Shown: in pieces, positions 13,588-22,967 of the stretch | How the letters are laid out: every line of letters begins with the position of its first letter | How positions within the stretch are numbered: the stretch's first letter is position 1 | Source of the DNA: Streptantibioticus rubrisoli | GTDB taxonomy: Bacteria; Actinomycetota; Actinomycetes; Streptomycetales; Streptomycetaceae | DNA length: 52,805 bases | NCBI RefSeq assembly: GCF_024436055.1 | Contig: NZ_JANFNH010000051.1 | Location: 1-52,805, forward strand | Direction: 5' to 3' | Translations under genes and position numbers: made by a program | The notes under the pieces: generated by a model | Seen by the model: only the letters and a program-made list of their open reading frames with translations | The model's database searches: none | Told to the model about the DNA's origin: nothing

Positions 13588-16587
13588 ATGCTGGAAGGGC
13601 GGCGCAGCAGTACGTTCAGCAGGCTGCTGCGGCACGGGTTCACCGACCCGGACGCGGCCGAGCGGCTGCTCGACGGCCCCGAGTTGTCAGCGGTGCGCGG
13701 CGATTCGGTGCTGCTCGACGCGCTGGGCGCGACCGCCGACCCCGATCTGGCGCTGCGCGGCCTGGTACGGCTGGCCGAGGCGCAGGAGCCCGAGGAACGG
13801 CAGGCCCTGCTGGACACCCTGACCGGCTCCAAGCCGCTGCGCGACCGGCTGCTCGGGGTACTGGGCGCCTCCGAGGCGCTCGGCGACCACCTGGCCCGGC
13901 ATCCGCACGACTGGCACGCGTTGGTGACCTATGAGTCCACCGATCTGCACCCGGGCGTCGAGGAGTTCGAAACCGGGCTGCGCAAGGGCATGGCGGACGT
14001 CGCCACCGCCACCCCGGAGGACGCGCTGCGCGCCGCGTACCGGCGCTGCCTGCTGGCCATCGCCGCCCGCGACGTGTGCGGCACCAGCGACCTCGCCGAG
14101 ACCGCCGCCGAACTCGCCGACCTGGCCACCGCCACCCTGCGCGCCGCCCTCGCCATCGCCGAGACCGACCAGCCCGCCGACGCCGCCGCCTGCCGCCTCG
14201 CGGTGATCGCCATGGGCAAGGCGGGCGGCCGGGAGCTGAACTACGAGTCCGACGTGGACGTGATCTTCGTCGCCGAGGCCCCGGACGGCGGCGACGAGGG
14301 CAAGGCGCTCCAGGCGGCCACTCGGCTCGCCGCCCGCATGATGCGGGTCTGCTCGGCGACCACCGCCGAGGGCACCATCTGGGAGGTCGACGCCAACCTG
14401 CGCCCCGAGGGAAAGAACGGCCCCCTGGTGCGCACCCTCAGCAGCCATCTCGCGTACTACCGCAGGTGGGCGAAGACCTGGGAGTTCCAGGCCCTGCTCA
14501 AGGCCCGCCCCGTCGCGGGCGACCAGGCCCTGGGCCAGGCGTACGTCGACGCGCTGGCACCGATGGTCTGGCAGGCCGCCGAGCGCGAGCACTTCGTCAC
14601 CGACGTACAGCAGATGCGCCGCCGCGTGGTGGACAACATCCCCGCCGCGCACCTGGACCGCGAACTCAAACTCGGCCCCGGCGGCCTGCGCGATGTCGAA
14701 TTCGCCGTGCAGCTACTGCAGTTGGTGCACGGCCGTACCGACCCGGCGCTGCGCAGCGGCACCACGCTGACCGCCCTCAGCCAGCTCGCCGAGGGCGGTT
14801 ACGTGGGCCGCGCGGACGCCGCCGCCCTGGACGCCGCGTACCGGTTCCTGCGCTCGATGGAACACCGCATACAGCTCCACAAGTTGCGCCGCACCCATCT
14901 GGTGCCCGAGGGCGAGGCCGATCTGCGCCGCCTCGGCCGGTCACTGGGTTTCCGCTCCGATCCGGTGGCCGAACTGCACCGCGAGTGGCGGCGGCACGCC
15001 GTTGAGGTACGGCGGCTGCACGAGAAGCTGTTCTACCGTCCGCTGCTGGACGCCTTCGCGCAACTCGAACCCGGCGCGGCCCGGCTCAGCCCGGACGCCG
15101 CCCGGCAGCGTCTGGAGGCGCTCGGCTACGCGGACCCGGCCTCCGCCTTGCGCCATCTGGAGGCGCTGGCCTCCGGCGTCAGCCGCAAGGCGGCGATCCA
15201 GCGCACCTTGCTGCCGCTGCTGCTCGGCTGGTTCGCCGACTCCGCCGACCCGGACGCCGGTCTGCTGAACTTCCGCAAGGTCTCCGACGCCCTCGGCCGC
15301 ACCCCCTGGTACCTGCGGCTGCTACGCGATGAGGGCGCCGCCGCGGAGAACCTGGCCCGGGTGCTGTCCGCCGGGCGGCTCGCCCCCGACCTGCTGCTGC
15401 GCGCCCCGGAGGCGGTCGCGCTGCTCGGCGACCCCGAGGGGCTGCGGCCACGCGCGCTGCCCGCCCTGGAGCAGGAGGTGCTGGCCGCCGCCAAGCGCGC
15501 CGACACCCCGGAGGCCGCCGTCACCGTGGTGCGCGGGGTGCGCCGCCGCGAGCTGTTCCGCACCGCCGCCGCCGACCTGACCGGTGGCTTCGGCGCCGAG
15601 GAGGATCCCGGTGCCGCCGTGGACGCGGTCGGCACCGCCATCTCCGACCTGACCACCGCCACCCTCACCGGCGCCCTGCGGGCCGCCGTGGACGCCGTCG
15701 GCGCGGGGGAGCCGCTGCCCACCCGGATCGCGGTGATCGGCATGGGCCGGTACGGCGGGCGCGAGCTGGGCTACGGCTCCGACGCGGACGTGCTCTTCGT
15801 CCACGAGCCGGAGCCGGGCGCCGAGGAGCACCAGGCCGCCAGGGCCGCGCTGAAGGTCGCCAACGAGCTGCGCAGGCTGCTGCAGATCCCCACCAGTGAT
15901 CCGCCGCTGGTGGTGGACGCGGATCTGCGCCCGGAGGGCAAGAGCGGCCCGCTGGTGCGCTCGCTGGCCTCCTACGCCGCGTACTACCGGCGCTGGGCGC
16001 TGGTGTGGGAGAGCCAGGCGCTGCTGCGCGCGGCACCGGCGGCCGGTGACGCCGACCTGGGCGCCCGGTTCATCGAGCTGGTCGACCCGCTGCGCTACCC
16101 CGCGGAGGGGCTGGGGGAGGAGGCGGTGCGCGAGATCCGGCGGTTGAAGGCCCGTATGGAGGCCGAACGGCTGCCTCGCGGCGCCGACCCCACCACCCAC
16201 ACCAAGCTCGGCCGCGGCGGGCTGTCCGACGTGGAGTGGACGGTCCAACTCCTCCAGTTGCGGCACGGCTGGGCCGAGCCGGGCCTGCGTACCACCCGCA
16301 CCCGTGAGGCGCTGGCCGCCGCCTGCGCGACCGGTCTGGTCGATGCCGAGGACGCCGCCGTGCTGGACGAGGCCTGGGTGCTGGCCACCCGGGTGCGCAA
16401 CGCGGTCATGCTGGTGCGCGGGCGCCCCGGCGACACCTTCCCCAACGACGGCCGGGAGCTGGCCGCGGTCGGCCGCTACCTCGGGTACGGGCCCGGCCAG
16501 GTGGGCGCCATGCTCGACGCCTACCGCCGGATCACCCGGCGGGCCAGGGCGGTGGTGGAGCGGCTGTTCTACGAGTACGAGGGATGA
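13588..16587 (+). CDS. glnE: Bifunctional glutamine-synthetase adenylyltransferase/deadenylylase
   Basis: A 999-residue GlnE with the duplicated architecture. An N-terminal nucleotidyltransferase half (deadenylylase) carries IAMGKAGGRELNYESDVDVI near residue 207 and LGPGGLRDVEFAVQLLQL near 364. A C-terminal half (adenylyltransferase) carries IGMGRYGGRELGYGSDADVL near 720 and LGRGGLSDVEWTVQLLQL near 875. The paired G-G-R-E-L-x-Y-x-S-D-x-D signatures are the catalytic metal sites. It attaches AMP to GlnA in response to nitrogen status; the target tyrosine is present in the GlnA at 23974. A strong AGGAGGT lies 7 bases before the ATG. The upstream region shows no obvious GlnR box. It ends 8 bp from the convergent PAP2 gene. 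Confidence 0.97.
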   Translation: MLEGRRSSTFSRLLRHGFTDPDAAERLLDGPELSAVRGDSVLLDALGATADPDLALRGLVRLAEAQEPEERQALLDTLTGSKPLRDRLLGVLGASEALGDHLARHPHDWHALVTYESTDLHPGVEEFETGLRKGMADVATATPEDALRAAYRRCLLAIAARDVCGTSDLAETAAELADLATATLRAALAIAETDQPADAAACRLAVIAMGKAGGRELNYESDVDVIFVAEAPDGGDEGKALQAATRLAARMMRVCSATTAEGTIWEVDANLRPEGKNGPLVRTLSSHLAYYRRWAKTWEFQALLKARPVAGDQALGQAYVDALAPMVWQAAEREHFVTDVQQMRRRVVDNIPAAHLDRELKLGPGGLRDVEFAVQLLQLVHGRTDPALRSGTTLTALSQLAEGGYVGRADAAALDAAYRFLRSMEHRIQLHKLRRTHLVPEGEADLRRLGRSLGFRSDPVAELHREWRRHAVEVRRLHEKLFYRPLLDAFAQLEPGAARLSPDAARQRLEALGYADPASALRHLEALASGVSRKAAIQRTLLPLLLGWFADSADPDAGLLNFRKVSDALGRTPWYLRLLRDEGAAAENLARVLSAGRLAPDLLLRAPEAVALLGDPEGLRPRALPALEQEVLAAAKRADTPEAAVTVVRGVRRRELFRTAAADLTGGFGAEEDPGAAVDAVGTAISDLTTATLTGALRAAVDAVGAGEPLPTRIAVIGMGRYGGRELGYGSDADVLFVHEPEPGAEEHQAARAALKVANELRRLLQIPTSDPPLVVDADLRPEGKSGPLVRSLASYAAYYRRWALVWESQALLRAAPAAGDADLGARFIELVDPLRYPAEGLGEEAVREIRRLKARMEAERLPRGADPTTHTKLGRGGLSDVEWTVQLLQLRHGWAEPGLRTTRTREALAAACATGLVDAEDAAVLDEAWVLATRVRNAVMLVRGRPGDTFPNDGRELAAVGRYLGYGPGQVGAMLDAYRRITRRARAVVERLFYEYEG

Positions 16588-16595
16588 GGCCCCGG

Positions 16596-17483
16596 TTATC
16601 CGACGGCCTTCACCGGTGCCGTCGCCACATACCGCGGCAGCCGGTAGGTCAGCCGTCCGTACACCGCGTAGGAGACGCTGAACCCTATGCCGAGGCAGGC
16701 GACCCCGCCCAGCGCGTCCAGCCAGAAGTGGTTAGCGGTGGAGATGATCACCACCAGCGTCGCCACCGGATACAGCACCCCCAGCGCCCGTACCCACAAC
16801 GGGCGGGCCAGTGTCGCGATGGTGATGCCGCACCACAGCGACCAGCCGATGTGCATCGACGGCATCGCCGCGAACTGGTTGGACACATGCGCCAGATCAC
16901 CCGACGCCATCGAACCCCAGGTGTGGTGCACCGCGACGGTGTCGACGAAACCGGGCCCGCCGTGCATCAGCCGTGGTGGCGCCAACGGGAAGAAGTAAAA
17001 GCCCACCAACGCGATTCCGGTCGTGGCGAAGATGGTGAGCCGGGCCGACGCGTACCGTCCCGGATGTCGGCGGAACAGCCAGACCAGCACCGCGATCGTC
17101 ATGATGAAGTGCAACGTCGCGTAGTAGTAGTTCATCCCCACGATCAGCCACGTCACCGAGTTGATGGCGTGGTTGATGTGCTGCTCCACCGCGACGCCGA
17201 GACTCTGCTCCAAGTGCCAGACCTGGAGCGCGTGATGCATCGCGGCCTTCTCCTGCTCGGGCACCGCGTTACGTACCAGCGAGTACACCCAGTAGCTGAC
17301 ACCGATCAGCAGGATCTCGAACCACAGCCGTGGTCTACGGGGTTTGCGGACCCTGGACATCAGCGTGTGCCGCACCTCCGTGCGGCGGTCCTCACGCGCT
17401 GCTCCATCGGCCTCGATGGAACCGGTGGAGCGCGGAGGGACGGCCGTACGGCCTTCCAGGATCTTCGCTGTCGGTTCCCCCAT
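16596..17483 (-). CDS. PAP2-family membrane phosphatase (AUR1/Ipt-like)
   Basis: A 295-residue polytopic membrane protein with about six helices. The acid-phosphatase signature is of the inositolphosphotransferase/AUR1 type: AAMPSMHIGWSLW provides the PSMH motif, and STANHFWLDALGG the second His and Asp. The first motif may lie around FYFFPLAPPRLM. It probably acts on lipid phosphates or transfers phosphoinositol at the membrane. The first 45 residues are hydrophilic. I start at ATG 17483 (MGEPTAKILEGR); an ORF start 33 bases further upstream is possible. The family is sound, the substrate unknown. Confidence 0.85.
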   Translation of the reverse strand: MGEPTAKILEGRTAVPPRSTGSIEADGAAREDRRTEVRHTLMSRVRKPRRPRLWFEILLIGVSYWVYSLVRNAVPEQEKAAMHHALQVWHLEQSLGVAVEQHINHAINSVTWLIVGMNYYYATLHFIMTIAVLVWLFRRHPGRYASARLTIFATTGIALVGFYFFPLAPPRLMHGGPGFVDTVAVHHTWGSMASGDLAHVSNQFAAMPSMHIGWSLWCGITIATLARPLWVRALGVLYPVATLVVIISTANHFWLDALGGVACLGIGFSVSYAVYGRLTYRLPRYVATAPVKAVG

Positions 17484-17704
17484 AGGCGGACAGTCTGCCA
17501 GATGCTCTGGAGTCACAGATCATCCCCTGGTCGGGTCTTCGACATCCCGAGTACGCCTCAGGTCCGACTGTGAGTACCGTTCAGCCCGTAGCGGCCAGAC
17601 GCGACAAAACGGAAACAGTGCGCCATCGTGGGAACCTACGAGGCGGGTTCGATCATGATCCCATACGCCTGAACGGGTGAAGAATCGCGCGCCATGAGCG
17701 TGCC

Positions 17705-18249
17705 TCACCCACCCCACCACACCGCCGTGTCATCAGGCAGCGCCACCCGCCCGCGCCCCGCCGCCGGGACGTCCGCGCTGGCCAGCAGCAGTCCACCCGG
17801 CACCGGCACGGGCACCCGGCGACCCGTCAGGTTGACGGCGCACACGAAGCCGCCCCCTCGCCGTCCCGGCGGAACGCCAGCACCCCTCTGGGCTTCCAGC
17901 CAGCACACCGCGTCCCCCGCGCCCAGCGCCGGATGCCGGGCGCGCAACGCCAGCGCCGCGCGGTAGAACTCCAGCGTGGAGCCGGGGATCACCGGTCTGC
18001 GCCTCGACGCTCAGCTTCGCCTAGGGCTCCGGCTGCGGCAACCAACTCGGCCCGCCCGGCGCCGGGCCGAAAGCCGTACGGCGCTGCGCTGCCGGACCAC
18101 GGGAGCGGCACCCGGCAGCCGTCCCTGGTGCCCTCCTGGCCGCTGCCGCGGAAAAAGGCCGGATCCCGTCGTACCTCGTCCGGCAGCCCGGTCACCTCCG
18201 CCAGCCCCAACTCCTCGCCCTGGTACAGGTACACGGTGCCGGGCAGTTT
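17705..18249 (-). pseudogene. 3' remnant of a GH13 alpha-glucosidase gene
   Basis: Only the last third of an AglA/oligo-1,6-glucosidase-type gene remains. From the broken 5' edge it reads KLPGTVYLYQGEELGLAEV, DEVRRDPAFFRGSGQEGTRD and GCRVPLPWSG, as in family 13 enzymes. Then a frameshift occurs near 18060. The next frame continues PSWLPQPEP, hits TAG where the family has Trp (TGG), and goes on AKLSVEAQTGDP. A second frameshift at a CCCC run (about 17983) leads to GSTLEFYRAALALRARHP and a normal end. Three independent lesions plus the missing N-terminus make it dead. In S. coelicolor the maltose genes (aglA, malEFG) lie in the corresponding interval, so this is probably the scar of their loss. 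Confidence 0.88.
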
Positions 18250-18276
18250 GTCGCAGTGGCGTGAGGCGCCTCCATT

Positions 18277-18373
18277 GCGCCCTGAAGGGGCGCGGGGCTG
18301 TGTTCATGTGCGGCTCCGCCGCGTGGGCGCGACCAGCCACAACGGCGCCGCGGACGAATCGACGGCACATCCC
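18277..18373. repeat. Streptomyces dispersed GC-rich repeat element, copy 2
   Basis: A GCGCCCTGAAGGGGCGC hairpin starts the element, followed by GGGGCTGTGTTCATGTGCGG, CTCCGCCGCGTGGGCGCGA, CCAGCCACAACGGCGCCGCG and GACGAATCGACGGCAC. It shares its hairpin, the CGACCAGCCACAACG core and the GA-CGACGGCA end with the copy at 3996-4063. It lies at the truncated edge of the glucosidase remnant. Confidence 0.85.
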
Positions 18374-18394
18374 CGCCCCCCCCCGGCGGAGCGC

Positions 18395-20353
18395 CTAGGT
18401 CAGTGCGGCGAGGGTGCTGCCGTCCGGTAGCCTGCCGCTCAACTCCGGGTGGCTGGTGGGCCTGGCGGGTACCGCCAGGGTATGGCCGTCCGAGGAGCCG
18501 CCCAGGCCACCGGCGGTGATCGAGGCGACCTCCGGGCTGCCCGCCGCCACCAGGTACCAGTGGCCGACGGGGGACTTCCACAGCACGCCCGACAGCACCC
18601 CCGGCGCCATCGGGCCGCAGGCCGCGGTGGACCGGCCGTGCGCCACCACGGTGGCCGGGGTGCCCGGCGCGGTGCCGGGCGGCACGAACTGCACCGAGAC
18701 ATGGTCGGCGCCGGACCAGGAGTCGGCCCTGGTGCACAGCCAGTTCGCGGTACCGGCGTCGTCCGGCAGCCGCTGCTCGGCGAACTGCCAGTTCCCCACG
18801 GTACGCACGCCCTGGCCGCGGTCCGCGGCGAGCCGACAGGCGGCGTGCGCCCAATCGCCCAGCGCCTGCCCGTCGTTGACCTCGCCCTGCCTGGCACCGG
18901 GGCCGGTGGCATGGGTCAGGTGCGCGGGGGTCAACTCGGCCAGGTCGGTCAGCAGGAACGGCTGCTGGTCGGGGGCGCCCGCCGCGGGGGTGAACTGCAT
19001 CGCGGTCCACGAGGAGTTGGCGGCGCCGCACGAGCCGCTGGCGGCGGGCACCGGCACCGGGTCGGTGACACCGTCCGCGGAGCGCCGCAGCGAGCGCGAC
19101 GCCGCGTCCGGCTTGAGCAGGTTGCGCAGTTGTACGCGGTCGATCCAAGGGGCGGTCAGATAGCGGGCGTTGCCGTCCGTGGACCTGGCGACCACCACCG
19201 CGGAGGCCGTCGCGGCCGCCGCCCCGTCGACCCGCGCGAAGTCCAGCACCGGCGCGCCGCCGCCGTCCGCGGGCTCGGCGTACCGCACCACCCGCAGCCC
19301 GTCGTAGAGCAGCACCACGCCCGCACCGTCCACGTCCCCCGCGAACAGCAGCTGCGGCGCGGTGACCGGCGGGGTCTGCGCGGTGCCGGGGGTGGCGGAG
19401 ACCCGCACCGCGGCGCTCGGCCGCGCCCACCCGTCGAGCGCGCGCTGGAGCAGGCCCCGGTCGTCCGTGCGGTCGCCGCGCGCGGGCCAGGAGGCGAAGT
19501 CCAGCCGGGAGGTGCGGGTCCAGGCGTCGGCGTCCGCGCGGACCACCACGGCCGGGTCCAACACCCGGTTGAGCGCGGCCTGTTGGGGCCCGAGGGGACC
19601 GGCCGCCCCGAAACCACCGTGGTCGCCGTCCCCCGGCACCCCGAGCAGCGCGGCGGCGACGGTGGCCGCCGCGGCGACCGCCGCACCGACCCGGGCGTGC
19701 TGCCGCCTGCGCATCAGGTCGGTCGGCCGGGCGTGCACCACGCAGGGGTCGAACCCGCTGCTGGCCAGGGTGCGGAAGGGCACCGTCTGGGCGGCGGTGG
19801 ACGCGTCGTGCACCGCCTTGCGCGGCCCGGACACCCCGACCGCGGCCAGCAGTGCCGTGGCACGCTCCTCGTCCATGCCCTCGACGGCGCGCAGCGCGTA
19901 CGCCGCCCGGGCCGGGGCGTCCAGCTCGGACAGGGCGCGGTCCAGGTCCAGGTCGTCCAGGTCCCCGGTGCGCGGGTACATCCGCAACCCGATCACCTGC
20001 GGCGGCAACGGTGCGGCCACCAGCGCGCTACGCGCCCAACGCCGCCATCCGGCCTGCCGTTTGCCGTAGGCCAGCGCGCCGCGCACCACCTCGGTGCGCA
20101 CCAGGACGTACGCCGGGTCCTCGTCCTCGGGCACCCCGTTCACCGGGCGCCGGGTACGCGGCAGCGCCCGCTGCGCCAGCCGGTGCGCGAGCAGCACCCG
20201 TCGGTGCCGCCCGAGCGCCGCGGGCAGCGTGACGTACGCGATCCGCACCAGCCGCGGATAGTGCTCGACCAGCGCCGCCTCGGCGTCATCCACCTCGACC
20301 GGCTCGGCTTCTACGGCATCGGTGTCGGCCACGGTGGCCTGCTGCGTATCCAC
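18395..20353 (-). CDS. Sigma-factor-like/transmembrane fusion protein
   Basis: A 652-residue protein conserved, I believe, in Streptomyces but without an assigned role. Residues about 25-190 resemble a degenerate ECF sigma factor: LVEHYPRLVRIAYVTLPAAL is like region 2, and LDAPARAAYALRAVEGMDEE plus ATALLAAVGVSGP like region 4. A TM helix follows (about 222-242, VGAAVAAAATVAAALLGVPG). The remaining 400 residues are predicted outside the cell and contain paired cysteines (SCGAAN, HAACRL, WLCTRA, AACGPM). The topology resembles a sigma domain tethered to an exported sensor. Whether the N-part still binds polymerase is open. The rhomboid-like gene lies 54 bp upstream on the same strand. Confidence 0.7.
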   Translation of the reverse strand: MDTQQATVADTDAVEAEPVEVDDAEAALVEHYPRLVRIAYVTLPAALGRHRRVLLAHRLAQRALPRTRRPVNGVPEDEDPAYVLVRTEVVRGALAYGKRQAGWRRWARSALVAAPLPPQVIGLRMYPRTGDLDDLDLDRALSELDAPARAAYALRAVEGMDEERATALLAAVGVSGPRKAVHDASTAAQTVPFRTLASSGFDPCVVHARPTDLMRRRQHARVGAAVAAAATVAAALLGVPGDGDHGGFGAAGPLGPQQAALNRVLDPAVVVRADADAWTRTSRLDFASWPARGDRTDDRGLLQRALDGWARPSAAVRVSATPGTAQTPPVTAPQLLFAGDVDGAGVVLLYDGLRVVRYAEPADGGGAPVLDFARVDGAAAATASAVVVARSTDGNARYLTAPWIDRVQLRNLLKPDAASRSLRRSADGVTDPVPVPAASGSCGAANSSWTAMQFTPAAGAPDQQPFLLTDLAELTPAHLTHATGPGARQGEVNDGQALGDWAHAACRLAADRGQGVRTVGNWQFAEQRLPDDAGTANWLCTRADSWSGADHVSVQFVPPGTAPGTPATVVAHGRSTAACGPMAPGVLSGVLWKSPVGHWYLVAAGSPEVASITAGGLGGSSDGHTLAVPARPTSHPELSGRLPDGSTLAALT

Positions 20354-20407
20354 GCCCCGTCAAACGAGCCGTCCAGACGTTGGTCACCGTGATCACTTAC
20401 CGGAGGA

Positions 20408-21004
20408 TCACCTTCCGGCCAGTGCCGGTACGCGGGATTCGCGCCGGTTTCGCACCGGGTTCGCGCTGGCGAAGCCGAGGGCCAGCGCCGCCAGGTGGCC
20501 GACGTCGGTGAAACCGGGCCGCCGCCGCAGCAACGGCCTTACGCCGATGGCCAACAGGACCGTGCTGGCGGCGGTACGCAGCGCGGGGTGCGCGAGGGCC
20601 GCGGCCTCGTGCGCCAGCACCGCACCCAGGCCGTAGCTCGGCCCCACGTCGATCGCCCGTGCGGTGCCCGGCGAGGCGCCGACCGCCCGCAGACCGCCGT
20701 ACACCAGCAGGCTCGCGCCGACGTGGCCGACCGCGAAGACCCCCGCCGTGCGGCGCGCGCCCCAGACGGTCTCCGCCCCGCCCAGTGCCGCGACCAGCAG
20801 CCCGGTGTACGCCGGGCTGGGGACCTCCTCGGTCAGGAAGGCGCTGGTGGCGAGGGTGTACCAGCGTCCGGCGCGCAGGTTGTCGACATTGGTGGAGCAG
20901 GCACGCAGCAGCCGCTCGCGCCGCGCGGGGGACAGTCGCCCCACTGCGTGGGCACCGAGCCCCAGCGCGCCCGTGTACACCGCCGCGGCCCAGGGAAACC
21001 TCAT
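20408..21004 (-). CDS. Rhomboid-like integral membrane protein
   Basis: A 198-residue, about six-helix membrane protein. The segment NLRAGRWYTLATSAFLTEE, then VGHVGASLLVYGGLR and DVGPSYGLGAVLAHEAAALA, and a late DVGHLAALALGFA with an in-helix His follow the rhomboid fold. The serine of the usual GxSG is replaced in context by GPSYGLGA, which keeps G-x-S but changes what follows, so it is like the actinobacterial 'rhomboid-like' group, whose protease activity is unproven. The start is ATG at 21004, 60 bp from the divergent MurJ-like gene, so the two share a short promoter region. Confidence 0.78.
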   Translation of the reverse strand: MRFPWAAAVYTGALGLGAHAVGRLSPARRERLLRACSTNVDNLRAGRWYTLATSAFLTEEVPSPAYTGLLVAALGGAETVWGARRTAGVFAVGHVGASLLVYGGLRAVGASPGTARAIDVGPSYGLGAVLAHEAAALAHPALRTAASTVLLAIGVRPLLRRRPGFTDVGHLAALALGFASANPVRNRRESRVPALAGR

Positions 21005-21064
21005 GGGTCCATCATCGGCGATCTTCACGGAACCGTTTCGCCCGCGGTCGCACTCCCTACGATC

Positions 21065-22648
21065 ATGCGACTGCGCCCCAGTTCCTCCGCGCTCATGATG
21101 CTGGGCACGGTGGTGTCCCGCGCCACCGGCCTGATCAGGCTGTCGTTGCAGGGCGCGGCCCTTCACACCGGGCTGCTGGCCACCACGTACAACACCGCCA
21201 ACAACGTGCCGAACAGTGTGTACTTCCTGCTGATCGGCGGCGCCCTCAACTCCGTGCTGGTACCGCAACTGGTGCGCGCCCGTGTTGAACAGCCCGACGG
21301 CGGCAAGTCGTTCGAGCAGCGCCTGGTCACCCTGGTGCTGTGCGTGCTCGCCTGCGGATCCGCGCTCGCCGTGTGGGCCGCGCCGCAGATCGTCAGCGTC
21401 TACATCCGCGACACCCCGCACGACCACGCGGCCTTCCAACTCACCGTCGTCTTCGCCCGTTTCCTCCTCCCGCAGATCTTCTTCTACGGGATGTTCTTCA
21501 TGCTCGGCCAAGTCCTCAACGCGCGCGGCAGGTTCGGGGCGATGATGTGGACGCCCATCCTCAACAACGTCGTGCTGATCACGATGTTCGGCCTCTACCT
21601 GGCCATGCTCACCGTCCCCGACGACGTCCGGGACATCACCCCCGCCGAGGTGCGGCTGCTCGGGATCGGGACCACGATCGGCATCGTCCTGCAGGCGGTA
21701 TCCCTCGTGCCGTACGTACGGGAGTCGGGGTTCCGGTTCCGGCCGCGGTTCGACTGGCGGGGCGCGGGACTGCGCAAGAGCGTGGCCGCCGCCCGTTGGA
21801 CGTTGCTGTACCTGCTGGCCAACCAGGTGGCGATGGTCATCGTCAACCGCTACGCCATCGCCGCCGACAGCCAGGCGCCCAACGGCGGGGTGGGCAGCAC
21901 CGCGTACACCTACGCGCAGAACATCTGGTCCATGCCGCAGTCGGTCGTCACCGTCTCCATCGTCACCGCGCTCCTGCCGCACATGAGCCGTGCGGTGGCC
22001 GAGCGGCGCCTGGACGACGTACGGGACGGACTGTCCCACGCCCTGCGGGTCACCGGCGTGGCCATCGTCCCCACCGCCTTCTTCTTCCTGGCGTTCGGTC
22101 CGCAGCTCGCCGCGCTGCTGTTCGCGCACGGCAGTGCCAGCGCCGCCGCGACGCTGCCGTGCGGCCAGATGCTGCAGGCGCTCGGCCTGGGGCTGATCCC
22201 GTTCTCCGCCCAGTACCTGCTGCTGCGCGGCTTCTACGCCTTCGAGGACACTCGTACCCCCTTCTGGACCGCGGCGCTGATCTGCGCGGTGAACATCGCG
22301 CTGGCCACCGCCTGCCACTGGCTGCTGCCGGTGCGCTGGGCGGTGACCGGGATGGCGGCCGGGTACGCCGTCTCCTACGGCGTCGGGCTCCTGGTCACCG
22401 CCGCGCTGCTGCGCCGCCGCCTGGCGGGACGGCTGGACGGCCAGCGGCTGCTGCGCACATACGGCAAGCTGGGCGCCGCCGCGCTGGTCGCGTCCGCCGC
22501 CGGATGGGCGGCCGGGCACGCCGCGTCCGCCACCTCCCCGGTGCTCGAACTGGCCGCGGGCGGTGGGGTGATGGCGGCGCTGTTCCTGCTGGCCGCCCGG
22601 GTGCTGCGGGTCGGGGAGTTGAACAGCTTGAAGAACGCGGTGTGTTGA
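21065..22648 (+). CDS. MurJ/MviN-like lipid flippase paralogue
   Basis: A 527-residue protein with about 14 predicted helices in the MOP exporter superfamily. The N-terminal MLGTVVSRATGLIRLSLQGA is the characteristic MurJ start (S-R-x-x-G-x-x-R), and the ALLPHMSRAVAERRLDDVR loop and FYAFEDTRTPFWTA near residue 400 are also typical. The family moves lipid-linked precursors such as lipid II across the membrane. Streptomyces normally keep a larger MurJ near the origin, so this is likely a second copy of uncertain substrate. I chose ATG at 21065; the frame is open further upstream, but that stretch overlaps the divergent rhomboid-like gene. It stops 4 bp from the convergent monooxygenase-like gene. 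Confidence 0.88.
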   Translation: MRLRPSSSALMMLGTVVSRATGLIRLSLQGAALHTGLLATTYNTANNVPNSVYFLLIGGALNSVLVPQLVRARVEQPDGGKSFEQRLVTLVLCVLACGSALAVWAAPQIVSVYIRDTPHDHAAFQLTVVFARFLLPQIFFYGMFFMLGQVLNARGRFGAMMWTPILNNVVLITMFGLYLAMLTVPDDVRDITPAEVRLLGIGTTIGIVLQAVSLVPYVRESGFRFRPRFDWRGAGLRKSVAAARWTLLYLLANQVAMVIVNRYAIAADSQAPNGGVGSTAYTYAQNIWSMPQSVVTVSIVTALLPHMSRAVAERRLDDVRDGLSHALRVTGVAIVPTAFFFLAFGPQLAALLFAHGSASAAATLPCGQMLQALGLGLIPFSAQYLLLRGFYAFEDTRTPFWTAALICAVNIALATACHWLLPVRWAVTGMAAGYAVSYGVGLLVTAALLRRRLAGRLDGQRLLRTYGKLGAAALVASAAGWAAGHAASATSPVLELAAGGGVMAALFLLAARVLRVGELNSLKNAVC

Positions 22649-22652
22649 GCCG

Positions 22653-22967
22653 CTACCGTAGGCTGCGGGAGACCACGGCGGTTCGCTGGTAGTGCTGCAT
22701 CTCCTCGATGTCGCCGATGTACGGGCGGATCTCCGCCAGTAACCCGCGGAAGTACGGACCGCCGCGGAACCCCCGTTGGTGGTCCTCCACCGAGGCCCAC
22801 TCGATGCGCAGCACATAGCGCTCGGGCTCCTCCACGCCCTGCATCAGCTCGTAGCCCAGGCACTGCGGGGCGAGATCGAGCTGTTCGGCCGCCGCCGCGT
22901 ACGCCTTCTCGAACGCGATGCGGCGCTCGTGGTCCACGATGCGGTAGCGGATGTACTCGACGATCAT
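22653..22967 (-). CDS. ABM (antibiotic biosynthesis monooxygenase)-type small protein
   Basis: A 104-residue ferredoxin-like dimeric alpha/beta-barrel protein. IVEYIRYRIVDHERRIAFEK, then APQCLGYELMQGVEEPERYV and LRIEWASVEDHQRGF, give the strand-helix-strand pattern of the ABM superfamily. Members include quinone-forming monooxygenases and heme-degrading enzymes, but many are uncharacterised. The ATG at 22965-22967 has AAGGGGA upstream; the ORF extends 18 codons further without support. It converges with the MurJ-like gene. Confidence 0.8.
   Translation of the reverse strand: MIVEYIRYRIVDHERRIAFEKAYAAAAEQLDLAPQCLGYELMQGVEEPERYVLRIEWASVEDHQRGFRGGPYFRGLLAEIRPYIGDIEEMQHYQRTAVVSRSLR

Noticed and set aside
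13687-14652. Minus-strand frames inside glnE
   Set aside because: They are shadows of a well-supported glnE gene and have poor codon use.
20495-21064. N-terminal extension of the MurJ-like protein
   Set aside because: It overlaps the divergent rhomboid-like gene and has no hydrophobic or family text; MurJ homology begins at the ATG at 21065.
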